Source: Meconema thalassinum (taxonomy: Eukaryota > Arthropoda > Insecta > Orthoptera > Tettigoniidae). Taken from it: 64,000 nt of DNA. The stretch spans positions 1,015,529,441-1,015,593,440 of the forward strand of contig OX336389.2 in NCBI GenBank assembly GCA_946902985.2, in the 5' to 3' direction. The notes under the pieces were generated by a model. That model was not told where the DNA came from and ran no database searches. It saw nothing but the letters and a program-made list of their open reading frames with translations. Positions 10,085 to 22,366 of this stretch are shown in pieces. Both the position numbers and the translations under genes were made by a program. Position 1 is the first letter of the stretch. Each line of letters begins with the position of its first letter.

Positions 10085-12148
10085 CTAACAGTTTGTTTAG
10101 GTTTTCGTCATTCAGAGATGATTGGAATTGTGTCCTTGTCTTCTTCACCTCGCTAAACAATCGCTCACATTCAACATTGCTGTGTGGGATTTTTAATAGT
10201 GACAGCATTACTCCAGTTAGTCTGTCATATTTCAGACACCCATCTCCACCTCATATATCCCCTATTGCAGACCAAGAACAATATGCTCTCTTTCCTTCCA
10301 CAAAAGAAGATGGCAAATTCTCCATTTGGAGAGCACAAAACTGATTGTAATGCATCCATTGCTTGGTGCTCATCTTCACCGTCTTCTTTTGGGCAACATA
10401 ATTCGAAACTTAGAGATATAATACTTCACGGCACTATAGGAATCAGTAGACCTTATCTGTGCCACTTGAGCATTAACAGAAAACTCACTGCCCAAATTAA
10501 ATTTATGAATAATATAATCAGAGGCTGCAGTGAAGTAGTTCCTGACGAGCAAATAAAAGACCTTCTCCTCAGGAGTCAGATTTTCTACACAACTAGATGT
10601 TGTTGAACCAATTACCAAATCATCATCAGCTTTCTGATTCTCTCTTGTGTGATAGACCACTTCTAAAATTGTGCAATATTTCTTTATGGCCACTGGCGTA
10701 ACAAACCTACAGAGAATTTCCGTCAGCAAATCAATCAGTATGGATCTTAGCACATGGATGCGACGTGCTTGCGAATGAAGAACTTAGTTATATTTTTCAA
10801 ATGTAGGGATGGTAAATGCCAGAAACAAGCAAAATGCCTCATTTAACTTATATGACAGAAAAAGAAATAGTCTCTCCTGTCTTGAAATAACAGTTTGACT
10901 TGGTTCCATCACTTTTTTCCTTACAGATGGAGAAGAAGAACTGCTCTCCAACTTCCTTTTGCCAATGATAAAATGTGCTTGATCTTGTACTCTGTTGTTC
11001 ACACTAACACCAAATTCCACTTCTGCAGGCTTATCTTTATGTGCCTTTACTTTGGGAATTTGGAAATACTTGAGAGATGTGTTTGTGCCAGTGGACTGGT
11101 TCACCTCATCCTTAAAGAACTCAGCAGTGGCTTCCACTGTGAAATAAGTCTTGCTAAGCATTTACCCAAGGACAACCAACGCGTGCACACATGCTTCAGT
11201 ATTTTCCTAACATCAGTTTGGTGAAGAGCTTGATATCACTTCAGATGATCTTTCCTCTTGCAGCTTTTGTTTAAATAATAATAATAAATAGCAATCATTA
11301 TCTCATCAATTTTCACAAGAGGGGAATCAGCACCTTCCTCAGCAGCCAGATGAATTAAATGGCATGGGCATCCTACAACAAATGATGTTTTTACACTGCT
11401 CTTTGAATTTCGCAGCAACACCATTTTTCCTCCCTATCATAACAGGGGCATTGTCTGCACTAAAAGCTATACAGTTTGCCATTGGAATGGCATGTCTTTC
11501 CAGAAGACACAGAAGAAAATTACCGATGTTAGCACCAGTCGAGTCACCTTCCAAATTTTCCATGGATAGCAAACGATTTTCAATCATCTTCGATTCGTTG
11601 TTGAAAACTGACACCATGACAGGATACAGCTTACTATCCCTATCATTGCTACCATCAGTGGAGATCGCGAAAGGCCCATATTTTAAAATATTAATAATTT
11701 TTGAATCGGTGTCACCTGCCATTTCATGAACAACGGCGGATGTTTTTGTCCTTCCACAGGCATATTTCTTCGCAATTTCCGAATCTGGGAACATTTTTCT
11801 AAACAATTGTCTCACGTGATCGGAACATGATAACGAGAGGTTATGTTCTACGATGAACGCCGTGAACAAACATTCTGCTCGAATGGCAGCATTGTCTTCA
11901 TTCCCATGAACAAAAAACATACCTAATTATTTGTTCTTCTGTGAACAACTAGCACTGTCCTTGTGTTATAGAGTGTTGCTGTGAGTTACTATGTCAGTTT
12001 TTCCACCATGAGAAATATTTATATCGCAACGACACACGGAACAAAGAGCAAAATGGTTTCCTCTACTAAATTGTAAAATGAATGGAAAATCAGTTTTATA
12101 GCTTTCTTTGAACACTTAGAGATAACGTTTCCGAGGTTTTGTCGCCAT
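10085..12148 (-). pseudogene. hAT-like transposase pseudogene
   Basis: A start at 12148 opens MATKPRKRYL. It is followed by a BED/CxxC-like segment (ALCSVCRCDI, then a His) broken by three stops. The 11920-11339 part is the catalytic core region with FAISTDGSNDRDSKLYPV (first acidic residue) and CIAFSADNAPVMIG. A CHLIHLAAEEGA segment follows at about 11360-11310. Stretches at 11161-10784 and 10753-10376 continue the domain. The end near 10230-10085 has the hAT dimerisation signature NVECERLFSEVKKTRT. Frameshifts separate the blocks and an AT microsatellite lies at 11270-11290. The order and motifs fit a BED-type hAT transposase of roughly 600-700 residues that is now dead. Confidence 0.75.
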
Positions 12149-12827
12149 AACGTGACGAGAGAACCTTAAAACACACGACATGAAACAATCATCGACACAA
12201 CTCGTTGAAATGATTATCTACCGACGAACACATTAATGCCTCAATTAAATGCACTAAACGCGACGCTAGCAGAGTATAAATATGTGGCGTCAAACAGAAC
12301 AAGTCACAATCGCCGCGCATAGCATACAAGGTTTCAATCCCATTCTGCACAGTCACGTGGCCAGCCTCGACTAATCAGAGTAGGCTTGACACCTGTTTGT
12401 CCGAAAAATACCACCAATCAGTATGCGGTAGGCCGATCAGCTGACTCACCATTCCGAGATCGCAGCTATGGAGCTCACGCCAATGGAAATTATTTGCAGT
12501 TCCTTTTTCTCTTAGAATATATCACTGGGGCCCGAAATTCGGAAGAAATAATAGTAATTAAGAAGATCGGAAGACAAGGTGAAAATTCAGAAAGTTTCCG
12601 AATAAATCGGAAGAGTTGGCAGGTATGCAACCTAATCATAAGAAGTATATCCAAAATATAAACAAAATTATTTTGATAAGTACACAAAGCTATTTTAACA
12701 TATAACTTAATCAGATTGCTCCCCTTTAAAACAATCTCCTCTACAGACAATGCACGTCTGCTAGTGTTTCTTCCAACATTAGCACACATCCTTCTATGCA
12801 TTTCCCGGAATAGAGGGCAGATCACTT

Positions 12828-13161
12828 GAAATGAAAATCCACAGCCTGCTTCCAGTCTCCGACCGGGTCAGGAATGGAATGAATGAAGCCCCCATCTAGC
12901 GGCGAGGATATGGAATGTGCCGGCTGCAGAGGCCTGACTCACTCCTCTGGGGCAATGATTAAATGAATGACAGATGAAATGAAATGATAGTGGAGAGTGT
13001 TGCTGGAATGAAATGTTGACAGGGAAAACCGGAGTACCCGGAGAAAAACCTGTCTGCCTCCGTTTTGTCCAGCACAGATCTCACATGGAGTGACCGGGAT
13101 TTGAACCACGGACCCAGCGGTGAGAGGCCGGCGTGCTGCCGCCTAAGCCACGGAGGCTTTC
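12828..13161 (-). mobile_element. tRNA-derived SINE-B copy 1
   Basis: Flanked by the perfect 16-bp TSD agagggcagatcactt (12812-12827 and 13162-13177). On the minus strand it opens with AAGCCTCCGTGGCTTAGGCG (box A region) and has box B GGTTCAAATCC near 13095. A body with repeated ATTTCATTTCAT motifs follows. Other copies are at 33051-33385, 45257-45594 and 54547-54879; all four are near-identical and full length. Confidence 0.9.
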
Positions 13162-13463
13162 AGAGGGCAGATCACTTAAAGGTTTTTAAAAATCTTTTCT
13201 CTAATATGGAGATAAAAGTTGATTTAGGGTGGCTTTCAATTTCATAAATAGGAAGAAGTCTGTAGGTATCAAACTGGGCAAATGGAAAGGCTGTTTTATG
13301 CTTTGCCATACCATGACAGATAAGGATTGGCACATGCACACGTGCACTGACATGGTATACACGGTTCAATCCTCTCCTTTATCACCGCCTCCCTCAAATA
13401 CTACATTACCATCGAATAAAATTCTTTATGGATGGCCTGATCATTTGAAGCAAATATGGTAGG

Positions 13464-14480
13464 ATGAGTTCTTGGTTCAAGGTTGTTACAGGAGTGAGGA
13501 CAGGCTGTAATCATTCACCGTTACTGTTGATTTTATATATGGATCATTTGCTAAAAGGCATAAACTAGCTGTGTGGACTTCAAATTAGGTGGAAACCCGG
13601 TACTCAGTCTGCCTTACGCTGATGACCTGGTTGTAATGACAGACTCCATCAATAACTTGCAAACTATCATGCTGGAACTCGAACAGAGATGTAAGGAATA
13701 TGAGGTATAAAAATCAGCATTTCAAAAACGAAGGTGAGGTCTGTGCGGAAGAAATGCAAGAAAATAGAATCAAGTATAATATAATTTGGGAGATCCACCT
13801 GATCAATACACAATTATATATATAGGGCTATATTAATTATTATATTGAGTCTACTAGAAAATAGAATGTGGGATAGGAGGAGTTAAATTGGAGTGGGTGG
13901 ACCATTTTAAATATTTAGCCTGTGTATTCTCTCAGGATGGTAGCATGGGGAAAGAAATAAAGTCGAGATGCTGCAAAGCCAACGCAGAGAGTTCTTAGTT
14001 CCAATCTATTGTATCCTACAAGAAATTCATGAAATCACTCAGTATTTAGACTGATGTTGCTGTTTGGGAGTGAGACTCAGGAGATCTCATTCATAAGCTA
14101 GAGGTACGGTAGCTGATATGAGGGTATCACAAATGATTGCCAGAACAAATAGATGGGAGCAATGGCTGTTAGAAATGAACACGCTAGATGAAGCTGTTCG
14201 TATGAGCCGACTCAGATGGTGGGGTCATGTGATGAGAATGGAGGAGGAGAAATTACCTAGGGGGTTATTGAACTTGGCTATCGAGGGCAAGAGAAGCAAA
14301 GTTAGGCCTAGGAGGAGATGGCCATATTGAATGTTTAACAATTTTAAGGTGAGAAGTGCAGAAGAGAGGCCGCAGTTCTAATTGTTAAAGGGGATCATGG
14401 AAGCGACTTGTTTACAAACAGAGGCTTGCAGACTAGACTGGACACTGCATGGCGAACAGTCTGAAATAAAAATGAATAAA
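13464..14480 (+). mobile_element. Degraded LINE remnant (RT catalytic region and C-terminus)
   Basis: Around 13600 the plus strand reads LPYADDLVVMTDS, an RT box with the YADD catalytic pair. At 14118-14330 the C-terminal signature LRWWGHVMRMEEEKLPRG appears, followed by PRRRWP. At 14385-14460 CLQTEACRLDW matches a common LINE C-terminal end. Intervening sequence is full of stops and frameshifts. No TSD was found. It is older than the SINE that follows it. Confidence 0.65.
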
Positions 14481-14558
14481 TGAACAGCAAACTTGGACAT
14501 TTAACCCTCTCTACCAAGTTTATTGATGAACAATCATTACATTTCATTCTGGCATAGA

Positions 14559-14784
14559 TGGCTGCAGGGTGCAGTGGTAACGTTCTTGCCTACTGTACCC
14601 AAGGTTGCAGGATTGAATCCTGGTGCAGTCAGATCACATTTGTCGGTGCTTAAATGCGAGGGAGCCATATCAGTAGATTTACCGACATGTAAAAGATCCC
14701 ATTCAGGGCAAAATTCTGGCACCCCGGCATCTCCAAAAGCTGCAGTAGTCAAAAGGGATGCAAAACCCATAATATTATTATATT
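14559..14784 (+). mobile_element. tRNA-derived SINE
   Basis: Flanked by the 13-bp TSD attctggcayaga (14546-14558 and 14785-14797, one C/T difference). The head has a box A-like TGCAGTGGTAACG and a box B-like GGATTGAATCC (about 14611-14622). The tail is a short ATT-rich run. This is a different family from SINE-A and SINE-B. Confidence 0.8.
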
Positions 14785-14878
14785 ATTCTGGCACAGAGGT
14801 GGGTTCATGAAGTGAATTTGATTGATACAGTAGTATGACAATATCTACCCATTCCAGTGAAATGAAGATGGTACATAC

Positions 14879-15037
14879 CTTGATAGCACAGAGATCCTTT
14901 ACTTCAAGCTTTACTCCCATGGCCGAGTTCCTGCCAAGTGATGACTGGCTCTTATTATTAACAACAGATACAGCATCTATATAGAGCAGGAACATGCTTG
15001 GAGCCTTTCGTTTCATAGAATCTTCATTATTTCGAAC
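14879..15037 (-). CDS. mcm8: MCM8 exon, OB-fold to AAA+ linker
   Basis: A 159-base exon (53 codons, phase 0 at both ends) with acceptor AG at 15039-15038 and donor GTATGT at 14878-14873. It encodes a variable, charged start (VRNNEDSMKRK). The conserved strand MFLLYIDAVSVVNN follows, and then LEVKDLCAIK. In vertebrate MCM8 the corresponding block reads MFLLYIEAN and SLKDLYAIQ, directly before the helix that opens the AAA+ region, so the exon falls in the OB-fold/linker portion. It joins the exon at 35289-35393 across a 20.3-kb intron and the Walker A exon across a 5.8-kb intron. Codons and splice sites look intact. This exon carries no catalytic residues itself. Confidence 0.93.
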
Positions 15038-15900
15038 CTACAAGGAGTGAAGTTTATAAACATTAATTTAATAACTACTGTACACCAAATTCAATATGGG
15101 TTTTCATATTTTCCAATGAAACAAATTATAAGAAGGAACATATAAAACCCAAGTCAAACTGACCATGAAGGAGGGGAACTAAAAGAACTCTCCATAGAAC
15201 AAGGAATGCTAGGTGGTAAACTAGGGAAAGGTGCAATGCCATGGTGGCAGTTAGCCCCCAGGTTGTGCCATTTCACCTAAGATTCCATTTCAAAGAGGCT
15301 AATTGGGATAAATTCACTGAACTGCTGGATAGGAACCAATCATTATAACAATGGTTGCACACAATAATAATCAAACTTCTTCTCTATAATTTCAACTGCT
15401 CTACTCTTGTAATCCAGGTGGATGGCATAAATAATCACATGGTCTTGTTCAACCCGGCACACATTCACTCTCTCCAAGATCTCAGAATGTTGTAAAAGTC
15501 TTCTTCCTCACTTTCCTGCTTCCTGTAGTGTGAACTAACCAAAATTCTCCATTCTACAGAATCTTCTGGAATCATGCTAAGGGTCTCAAATCCACAAGTA
15601 ATTAGATGTAAAATGTTCGTAGTTGAACTATAAAAATTCTGCTAATGATTTTAATATCTTACAATTGTTTCATTAATATTAAGTCTCCTTGTTGCTAAGA
15701 CGGTGAACTGCTCTCTAGATTTTATTCCTTCACCATGATATTTTCTTCTGTGTGTTGGCTCCATAAAATGTTACAGTAGACAAGCTTCAATTAGGTAGTC
15801 ATATGTCATGACGTCACAAATCTCAACATGCGCAGCCATTGAATGGGTATAATACCTACATCTAAATGCACTATCTGTCCCGAAATTAATCTCTCAGAAC
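15038..15900. other. Intron sequence, nothing recognised
   Basis: AT-rich intronic sequence downstream of the 20-kb intron's acceptor. I see no open frame, RNA gene or clear repeat signature between the exon at 14879-15037 and the direct repeats beginning near 15917. Confidence 0.6.
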
Positions 15901-15914
15901 GCCCCTGGAACAAC

Positions 15915-16276
15915 CCCCCAAAATTATCCTCTGGGAATCCCCCTGAAGGAAACTATTTTGGTACATGCGTATAAAATGTATCCTAGTGTCATATATACAA
16001 CCAATAGGAGGGAGAATACACTAAATTCACTTCAGGGTGTTGTTTAGAATGAGATCAAGCAGTGTGTCCTCGGACACAATGAGGGTAGGGAATATATCCC
16101 TTCCAAAAAGTCTCGTTTGTCACCCCTATGTGGGAGGTCCTAGAGCTACATTCACCAGCCCCTACCCTCAAATTATTTTCCGGGTATGCCCCTGAAGGAA
16201 ACTTATTTGACCACATATTTGTAAAATGTAACCCAATGTAATATGTAGAACAAACAGAAGAAGAGAGAAGCAAGTT
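15915..16276. repeat. Two imperfect direct repeats of about 105 bp, 250 bp apart
   Basis: The segment from caaaattat through gggaat-cccctgaaggaaact to gtaaaatgtatcc (15917-16017) recurs at 16168-16275 with substitutions. The second copy ends next to the TSD of the LINE insertion at 16305. The repeated blocks may be parts of one element with an internal duplication; no TIR or TSD was found. Confidence 0.6.
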
Positions 16277-16304
16277 TAATTGATTTAGGGCCTTGATGTA
16301 GAAT

Positions 16305-16584
16305 TATTAAAGAAAGTAGGAGAAGAAAGAATGATGGTAAAGAAGATAAGGAAAAGAAAAATGATTTGGATTGGACACCGCAGAAGAGGAGATGGTTTAG
16401 TGAAAAGTGCATTAGAAGGGACAGTCCAAGGGAAAATCCAAAGAGGAAGAAGAAGATTTCAGATGCTGGATTCCATGAAAATCGATAAATATTAAGAGCT
16501 GATGAAACGTGCTGCTGAAGACCGGATAAGATGGAGAGACCGACCATGTGGAAACCTGCCATCAGGCAGATAAAATGATGATGA
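16305..16584 (+). mobile_element. 5'-truncated RTE-type LINE end
   Basis: Perfect 11-bp TSD tgatgtagaat at 16294-16304 and 16585-16595. The plus frame encodes a C-terminal tail (MIWIGHRRRGDGLVKSAL, then IQRGRRR), and a stop and TGATGATG tail follow. It is a divergent family from the ones at 7205 and 9236. Confidence 0.8.
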
Positions 16585-16599
16585 TGATGTAGAATGGTG

Positions 16600-17500
16600 C
16601 TAAGATGTGTGAGAATAACTCGGCACAGGAGTGCTTATTCATCTGCAAATACATAGCAGTTAAAAGGTTAATTAGTCTCATTGATGGGGAGTATTTATCC
16701 ACAGCATATATTCTTCCACTTCACCACTTCATTGCAAGGATGATTTCTCCATCTTTATCTCTTACAACAGCCTTGCCATCACTAAAATTGACTGTATAGC
16801 TCATCTCGTTGGTCCTTTCCACTGAGAGCAAGTCCTGTCTGTCATTGTCCAGCAACGAGCACAGCGCGAGCAGCTCCGCGCAGATGGGATATGGCCGGCG
16901 CTTGGTCAGGCAAAACAATCGCAGGGAAAGTGTGATATCTTTCCAAAGGTAGTTGGCAATAATCATGGGATAAACTTGTCTTCGAATACCAGATGTTGGA
17001 TCATTGTTGGCTGCTTGGGCTATACCATTCAATCGTACGCAAGCTCTGTTGCTAATAGGGCGTGATCTTGTTTGAAGAAAGAAGTCTCTGTCTTTCTTTC
17101 TGTGTGTACGGGCTATGACTCACGCTATGCAACAGGTGGCTGGCCGACATATGCACGCTATGAGAGAGGTGGCCGGCCGGCCACAAGTGCGGTGTTGCCG
17201 CATTCACCTAAGGGCGAGACGCTAGTGGCCGGCTGACATACGCACGCACTTTGCTTATTTTGATTAAATATATCATACTAAGTAGCATCAAAATAAAATA
17301 GCTGCGAAGTTTGCATCTATAGTACCCCCCCCCCCCCCCCCCCCCCCCCCCCAAACTTCGGAACTGAAAATTCAGGGGAAAATGGGGTCCTTTAGCCGAG
17401 TAAATAAGGTAGTTGTCACCAATCACAAGAAACAGGACTCGGAGAATTGTTCTTGGTCTTATTCTTATCACTTGTCAAAAAAGCTGTGCTTTAACGGTCG
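16600..17500. repeat. Mixed repeats: shared GC block, 105-bp-type unit, long C run
   Basis: No gene is supported. 16838-16915 is the GC block shared with 2690-2770. 17055-17131 matches the roughly 105-bp repeat unit of the Tigger-related array (GTGATCTTGT, AAGAAAG, then GGGCTATGACTCACGC). 17130-17240 has repeated GTGGCCGGCC-type phrases. 17325-17352 is an uninterrupted run of 28 C. A minus-strand open frame at 16721-17032 was not recognised. Confidence 0.55.
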
Positions 17501-17504
17501 TCAA

Positions 17505-17610
17505 TCGTCCAGCTCCATGGCTAAGTAGATAGCATGCTTGACTTTGGAAAAAGGAGCCTTGGGTTCGATTCCTGGCTGGGTCATGGGATTTTAACTTCAT
17601 ATACTTAATT
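17505..17610 (+). mobile_element. tRNA-like SINE head
   Basis: The phrase ctccatggctaagtagatag followed by GGGTTCGATTCC (box B, about 17561-17572) resembles a tRNA-derived SINE promoter. A body and tail are not evident, because LINE sequence begins near 17617. It could be a truncated SINE or a tRNA pseudogene. Confidence 0.45.
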
Positions 17611-17616
17611 ATAAGG

Positions 17617-18986
17617 AAGTACCAGAAGAGTGGGGTAAAAGTCTAATAATTCCGGTCTTCAAGAAGGGAGATTAAAAAGACTGTAAGAATTACAGAGGAA
17701 TCATCCTTATCTCGCATGTGGCAAAGGTATTTGAATGGATACTCGAGAGTTGACCGAGGATGGTAGTGGAAAAGAAAATGGAGGAAGAACAATATGGATT
17801 TCGAAGAGACAGATCAACTTTTGATCGTATTTTTACGATGAGGAACATGATGGAGAAAAGGTGGGAATACGGGAAGGATTTGGTAATGACCTTTATAGAT
17901 ATTGTGAAGGCATATGATAAGTGTACCATGACAACAGGTTTGGGATGCATTGATAAGGAAGAAAGTAGGTAGAGCTGAAGTGGAAATGATAAAAGCCATG
18001 TATCGTCAGTGTGTCAGTAGCGTGAAGACCAAAATTGGACAAACAAACTGATTGAATGTAGAAACAGGTCTCCGACAAGGGAGTGTATTGTCCCTCATAC
18101 TTTTCCTCACTGTCATGGATGGAATCCATAAATGAGTGAAACGGAAAATGGGAAGTAAAGGGACGAAGGCCTTACTTTTTCCTGATGACATAGTGATATG
18201 GGGAGACGATGAATTAGAAGTCCTAGAACATATAAAAGTTTGGAACCAGGAGATAGAAGAGCATGGAATTAAAATCAGTGTGGAGAAGAGTCAGACCATG
18301 GTGATGACAAGAAATGTGTGAGATGGTAGGGGGAATATTGCAGTAGATGGAAAACCATTGCAAGTTGTGAAAAGCTTCAAATACTTAGGGAGTGTCCTAA
18401 CAGACGATGGAGGGATAAGTGAGGAAATTGGTAAGAGGATCCAACAAGCAAATGGGTTTTACCAGAGTGCGAGTGGTCTGGTGTGGAACCAGGAAGTTCC
18501 CAAGAAACGTAAAAAAATCTTGCATTCAACATATTACACACCTATATTGACATATGCAGCAGGCACGTGGACAACAACTAAACGGGAGGAAAGTAGAATC
18601 CAGGCAGCGGAGAGGAAATTCTTTAGAGGTATAATTGGAAAGACCCACAGAGATAAAATCAGAAACAAGGAAATTAGGGAGAAAACAGGATTCCCGAAGT
18701 TACAAGACAAGATTGAGATCAGTAAGCTAGAATGGTATGGACATACGATGTGAATGGGAGAAGACAGAGTCCCAAAGTGATTATTTAATGAGAAAGTCAC
18801 GGGAAGGTGCCAAAGGGGAAGGCCGAGGATAAGGTGGATGGAAGAAGTGAGGGAGAGCATTGAGAAAAGAGGAGTGAAAGTGGAGGATGTACTGGAGGAG
18901 GGACGAGAGTAGTGGAGAGACAGAAAAGTATGGCGGTCCATGATTCACACCCCGACCCAGATCACTGGAACCGGGAAATGAAGAAG
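17617..18986 (+). mobile_element. 5'-truncated RTE-type LINE with frameshifts
   Basis: Begins inside RT (EEWGKSLIIPVFKKGD) and continues through EEEQYGFRRDRSTFD, TFIDIVKAYDK and ETGLRQGSVLS. The box is degraded (FPDDIVIWGDD, where the aromatic-Ala is lost). It ends with SFKYLGSVLTDDGG, YYTPILTYAAGTW and a degraded C-terminal tail, closing with GAA/GAAGAA triplets near 18980. Several stops make it inactive. Endonuclease and 5' region are missing. Confidence 0.75.
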
Positions 18987-19243
18987 AAGAAGATAGTTAA
19001 TTCCTCTGTCTTGGGGACTGGGTGTTTGTAACACCCTCATCATATAAAACAACAAGCCACCCCAAACACAGCCCTCAGCTAAGAACAAAAAACATAGACG
19101 GAGAAACAATAAAATATCAACTTCAGAAAGCTCTTGAGAAGAAGAACCCACAGTCAACCCACAAGCCCAAGGAGATGACATCAAAGGTAAGGTTACTGAG
19201 ATAGTATCAGAATTTAAAAATTTGAAAAACCAAAGTGAAGATT

Positions 19244-19350
19244 GTGGAAATTTGAAGCCATTCTTTTTTTAGTGTTGCCAATACAAATTGTCTTTTGCTG
19301 CTTTTCAATCAGCACAATCGTGTTGACCAACTGAAAAGCAGCAAAAGACG
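19244..19350 (-). mobile_element. 107-bp hairpin element, copy B
   Basis: Inserted in LINE A with the perfect 11-bp TSD aagtgaagatt (19233-19243 and 19351-19361). It holds a perfect 18-bp inverted repeat, gtcttttgctgcttttca at 19290-19307 against its complement at 19332-19349. The inner part (ttttca...tgaaaa) and the flank gaagccat...gtgttgcc match copy A, but the outer arm sequence is different. Confidence 0.75.
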
Positions 19351-22061
19351 AAGTGAAGATTTCCAACAAGAAACAAGAGAGGAAATTCAGTCCATAAGAG
19401 ATGAAATCAAGAAAAGAGATGAATACTGTGAAAAAGCAAAGGATTCCTTAGAGCAAAAAATCACTAATAGAAAATTCAATACAAGAAAAAATAAACAAAC
19501 TATCCAAAAGGATAAGTATAGTAGAAGAACAAGAAGAACATAGGAAGAGAAGAGTAAGGAGGAACAACATCGTGGTTAAAAGTAAAGAATTAACCTACGA
19601 AGAAGGTAACAAAGGAGAACTAAAGGACAAAATCAAGAAATTGAAGTGACGGCAGGAAATACAACTTCGTTGGTAAAGACAGAAACAACAGAGGTATAGT
19701 GAAAGTTCGTTTTGAAAACTTTGCTGACAAATTAAAAATTGTCCAAAAGAAACACAAACTGAGAGGACAAGAAGATGTATTTATAAATGATGACCTCACA
19801 AGGAAAGAAAAAGCTATCCAAGCATCACACAGACAGCCAAGGAAGAAAGAGAAAAGGGAAATAATGATGTGAGAGTTGGCTACCAGAAAATTCTGTTGAA
19901 CGACCAGTGGGTGCACTGGAAAGATGTAACTCCAAAAAAAGGAAGGAAACTGACCAACTGCAAAGCAGAAACAATCTACAAACAAGGAGGAAGAACTAAT
20001 ACTAGGTACACTAAAAGTCAGAACCCTAAGAACACAAAACAAAGAACTGGAACTTGAAGATGCTCTAGAAAACTTGAAGTACGACATAATAGGCCTCAAT
20101 GAGGTGAGACAAGACCTCTGTATGGCGAAGGCATAATGGAAAAAACAAATGATGATGACTTTAGCTACATAGGGGAAACAAAGGGGCAAAAAGGCATAGA
20201 ATATTTGATTAAAAGACATTTAAAATACAATATACAGGAAATAAGAGGAATCTCAGAGAGATGACAACACAATCATATTCAAGTCTACGCCCCGACAGAA
20301 GCAAGTACAGAAGAAGAAATTGAAGACTTCTATATGCCCCTCGAAGACACTCTAGCAGATTATGAAGCACACAGAATATTTGTAATTGGTGACTTCAACA
20401 GCAAAGTAGGAAGGAAGGAATACGATGACGAAGAACCGACGGGTCTACACGGATATGGTACAAGAAACGAAAGAGGAGAAAGACTCATACAGTTTGCACT
20501 GGGACAAAGACTAAAAATTCTGAACACTTGTTACAAGAAAAACCCCGAAAGTAAATGGATGTGGATAGCTCTGAATGGAAAAGAAAAGTATAGACCAGGT
20601 AGAATACACAAAAGCACTACAACGCAACCTACAAGAACACAACCAACAAACAGAACTGAAAATATAACACCATTATACAGAGCTAGTAAATTGCAAATCC
20701 CTCACAGTCTAACAATCCTCAACACCTAGAAACACAAAGAAACATATAATTAACCTAAGGGATAACACCAAACATTTGATCGAGGAAAGAGAGAGAGTCT
20801 ATAATCGCAAACCAAAGAAAACAAGCACAAAAAGCTGGAATATGTGGAAATCAACAAACAATCAAAAAGGGAAATCCGAGGAGACATCAGAAACCACAAC
20901 ACTGAAGTGGTCAAAGAAATCATGGCAAACACAAAATCGATAAAGAAGATCCGAAGGGAATTAACTCCAGGCAAACTCGGGATGCCGGGAGTGAAAGACA
21001 ACAACGGGAAAAGACAAGCCTCAAGAGAAGAGATAATGAAGTAGGCAACAGAATTCTACAGATTATTATACTCGAGTAAAATGCCTTGGAGGCATATAAC
21101 CATACAGTCTCCTTAACCAGGTCCATGAAATCTGTACCTACATGGATAAATCTCATCAGGCACGTCCAAGTTGGGGGGGGGGGGGGGGGGGGGGGGTTGG
21201 GCAACGGTACTATAACCGGAGCTAAGGTAGCGGCTAAATTCTGGTGGGGACCCAGTCCTGTGGGGTATAACATAGGCCCTTGCACAGGGTGATGAGTGAA
21301 GACCTCAACGGCGGTGAAGGCGGAGAATGTGTATTTCAGTACGGCGGAGCTGGCGGAGGAAGCAACCTATCTTTCTGATGGTATTACAGATAGAGCCCAC
21401 TGCCTTGTGGGATGAGGAGGGATCCTCAAAGGCTAAGGGAGTAAACCCCGACAGAAAAATCCTCAATTACGTTAGGCCTAGCAAGCCAGTAAGTGAGAAA
21501 TTTTGAATACACATTCAAAACAAATACGAGCCTAGGAACGCATATTAATAACCGATTAAGATGCCAGCATGAGCAGACCCATGTCAGGTATGATGGCTTA
21601 CAGCTTGATGATAGATAGGGTTGTGTGTACATGCATCAACACCAGAGGAAACAAGGTAACAAGACACAAATTGGAACCATCAACATAATCAGCCTTACAG
21701 GAAAGTGCGAAGAACTGGTGGATCTCATGGAGAGAAGGAAAATAGCAATCCTGGGGCTAAATGAGACTGAGTGGAAGGGAAAAGGGAAGAAAACATTAAG
21801 GAAACAATATACCCTCCACTGGCATGGTCACAACAGAGAGATGAGAAATGAAGTTGGATTCATTGTGTCAAATGACTTGGAAGGTATCACTGACATTCTG
21901 TATGTGAATGAAAGGATTATAAAAGCAACTGTTAAGCTAGGTAAGAGGAAGCTAACACTGATACAGGTGTACACACCACAGACTGGTTGCAGTCAGGAAG
22001 ATAAACACCAATTCTTGGAGGACCTAGAAGAGGCCATTAATGAAAACAGCTCCATAATCTT

Positions 22062-22366
22062 AACTAACTAACCCCGTGGCACTACAGCCCTTGAAGGGCC
22101 TAGGCCTACCAAGCGACTGCTGCCCAGCCAATTGGCCTGCAGATATTGGGGTGACGCGTGGTCAGCGCGTCGGGTCCCCTCAGCCGTTAATCTTGGTTTT
22201 CGTGACCGGGGCACTGTCTCACTGTCAGACAGCTACTCAATTGTCCTCACGAGGCTGAGTGCACCCCGTTCCAAACCTCACGTCAGTTTTAAAATCCCTG
22301 ACGGAGCCGGGGATCGAACCCGGGGCCTCCGGGTGAGAGGCAGGCGCGCTACCCCAACACCACGGG
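22062..22366 (-). mobile_element. tRNA-derived SINE-A copy 1
   Basis: Perfect 13-bp TSD gctccataatctt (22049-22061 and 22367-22379). On the minus strand the head reads CCCCGTGGTGTTGGGGTAGC (box A) with box B GGGTTCGATCC near 22315. The 3' end is a GTTA-repeat tail at 22062-22071. It splits the LINE B endonuclease. Related copies are at 34723-35043 and 49650-49940. Confidence 0.9.

Larger units (their letters stand above)
9175..12627 (-). mobile_element. Decayed hAT-type DNA transposon with TIRs
   Basis: The ends show a matching inverted repeat, CATACCTGCCAAC at 9175-9187 and its complement at 12615-12627. They are flanked by the direct repeat CAACCT (9169-9174 and 12628-12633). A perfect 8-bp TSD, expected for hAT, is not visible, so the duplication has decayed or the family differs. 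Inside is a minus-strand transposase relic (10085-12148). A 398-bp LINE end (9236-9633) is nested near the left terminus. Confidence 0.7.
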
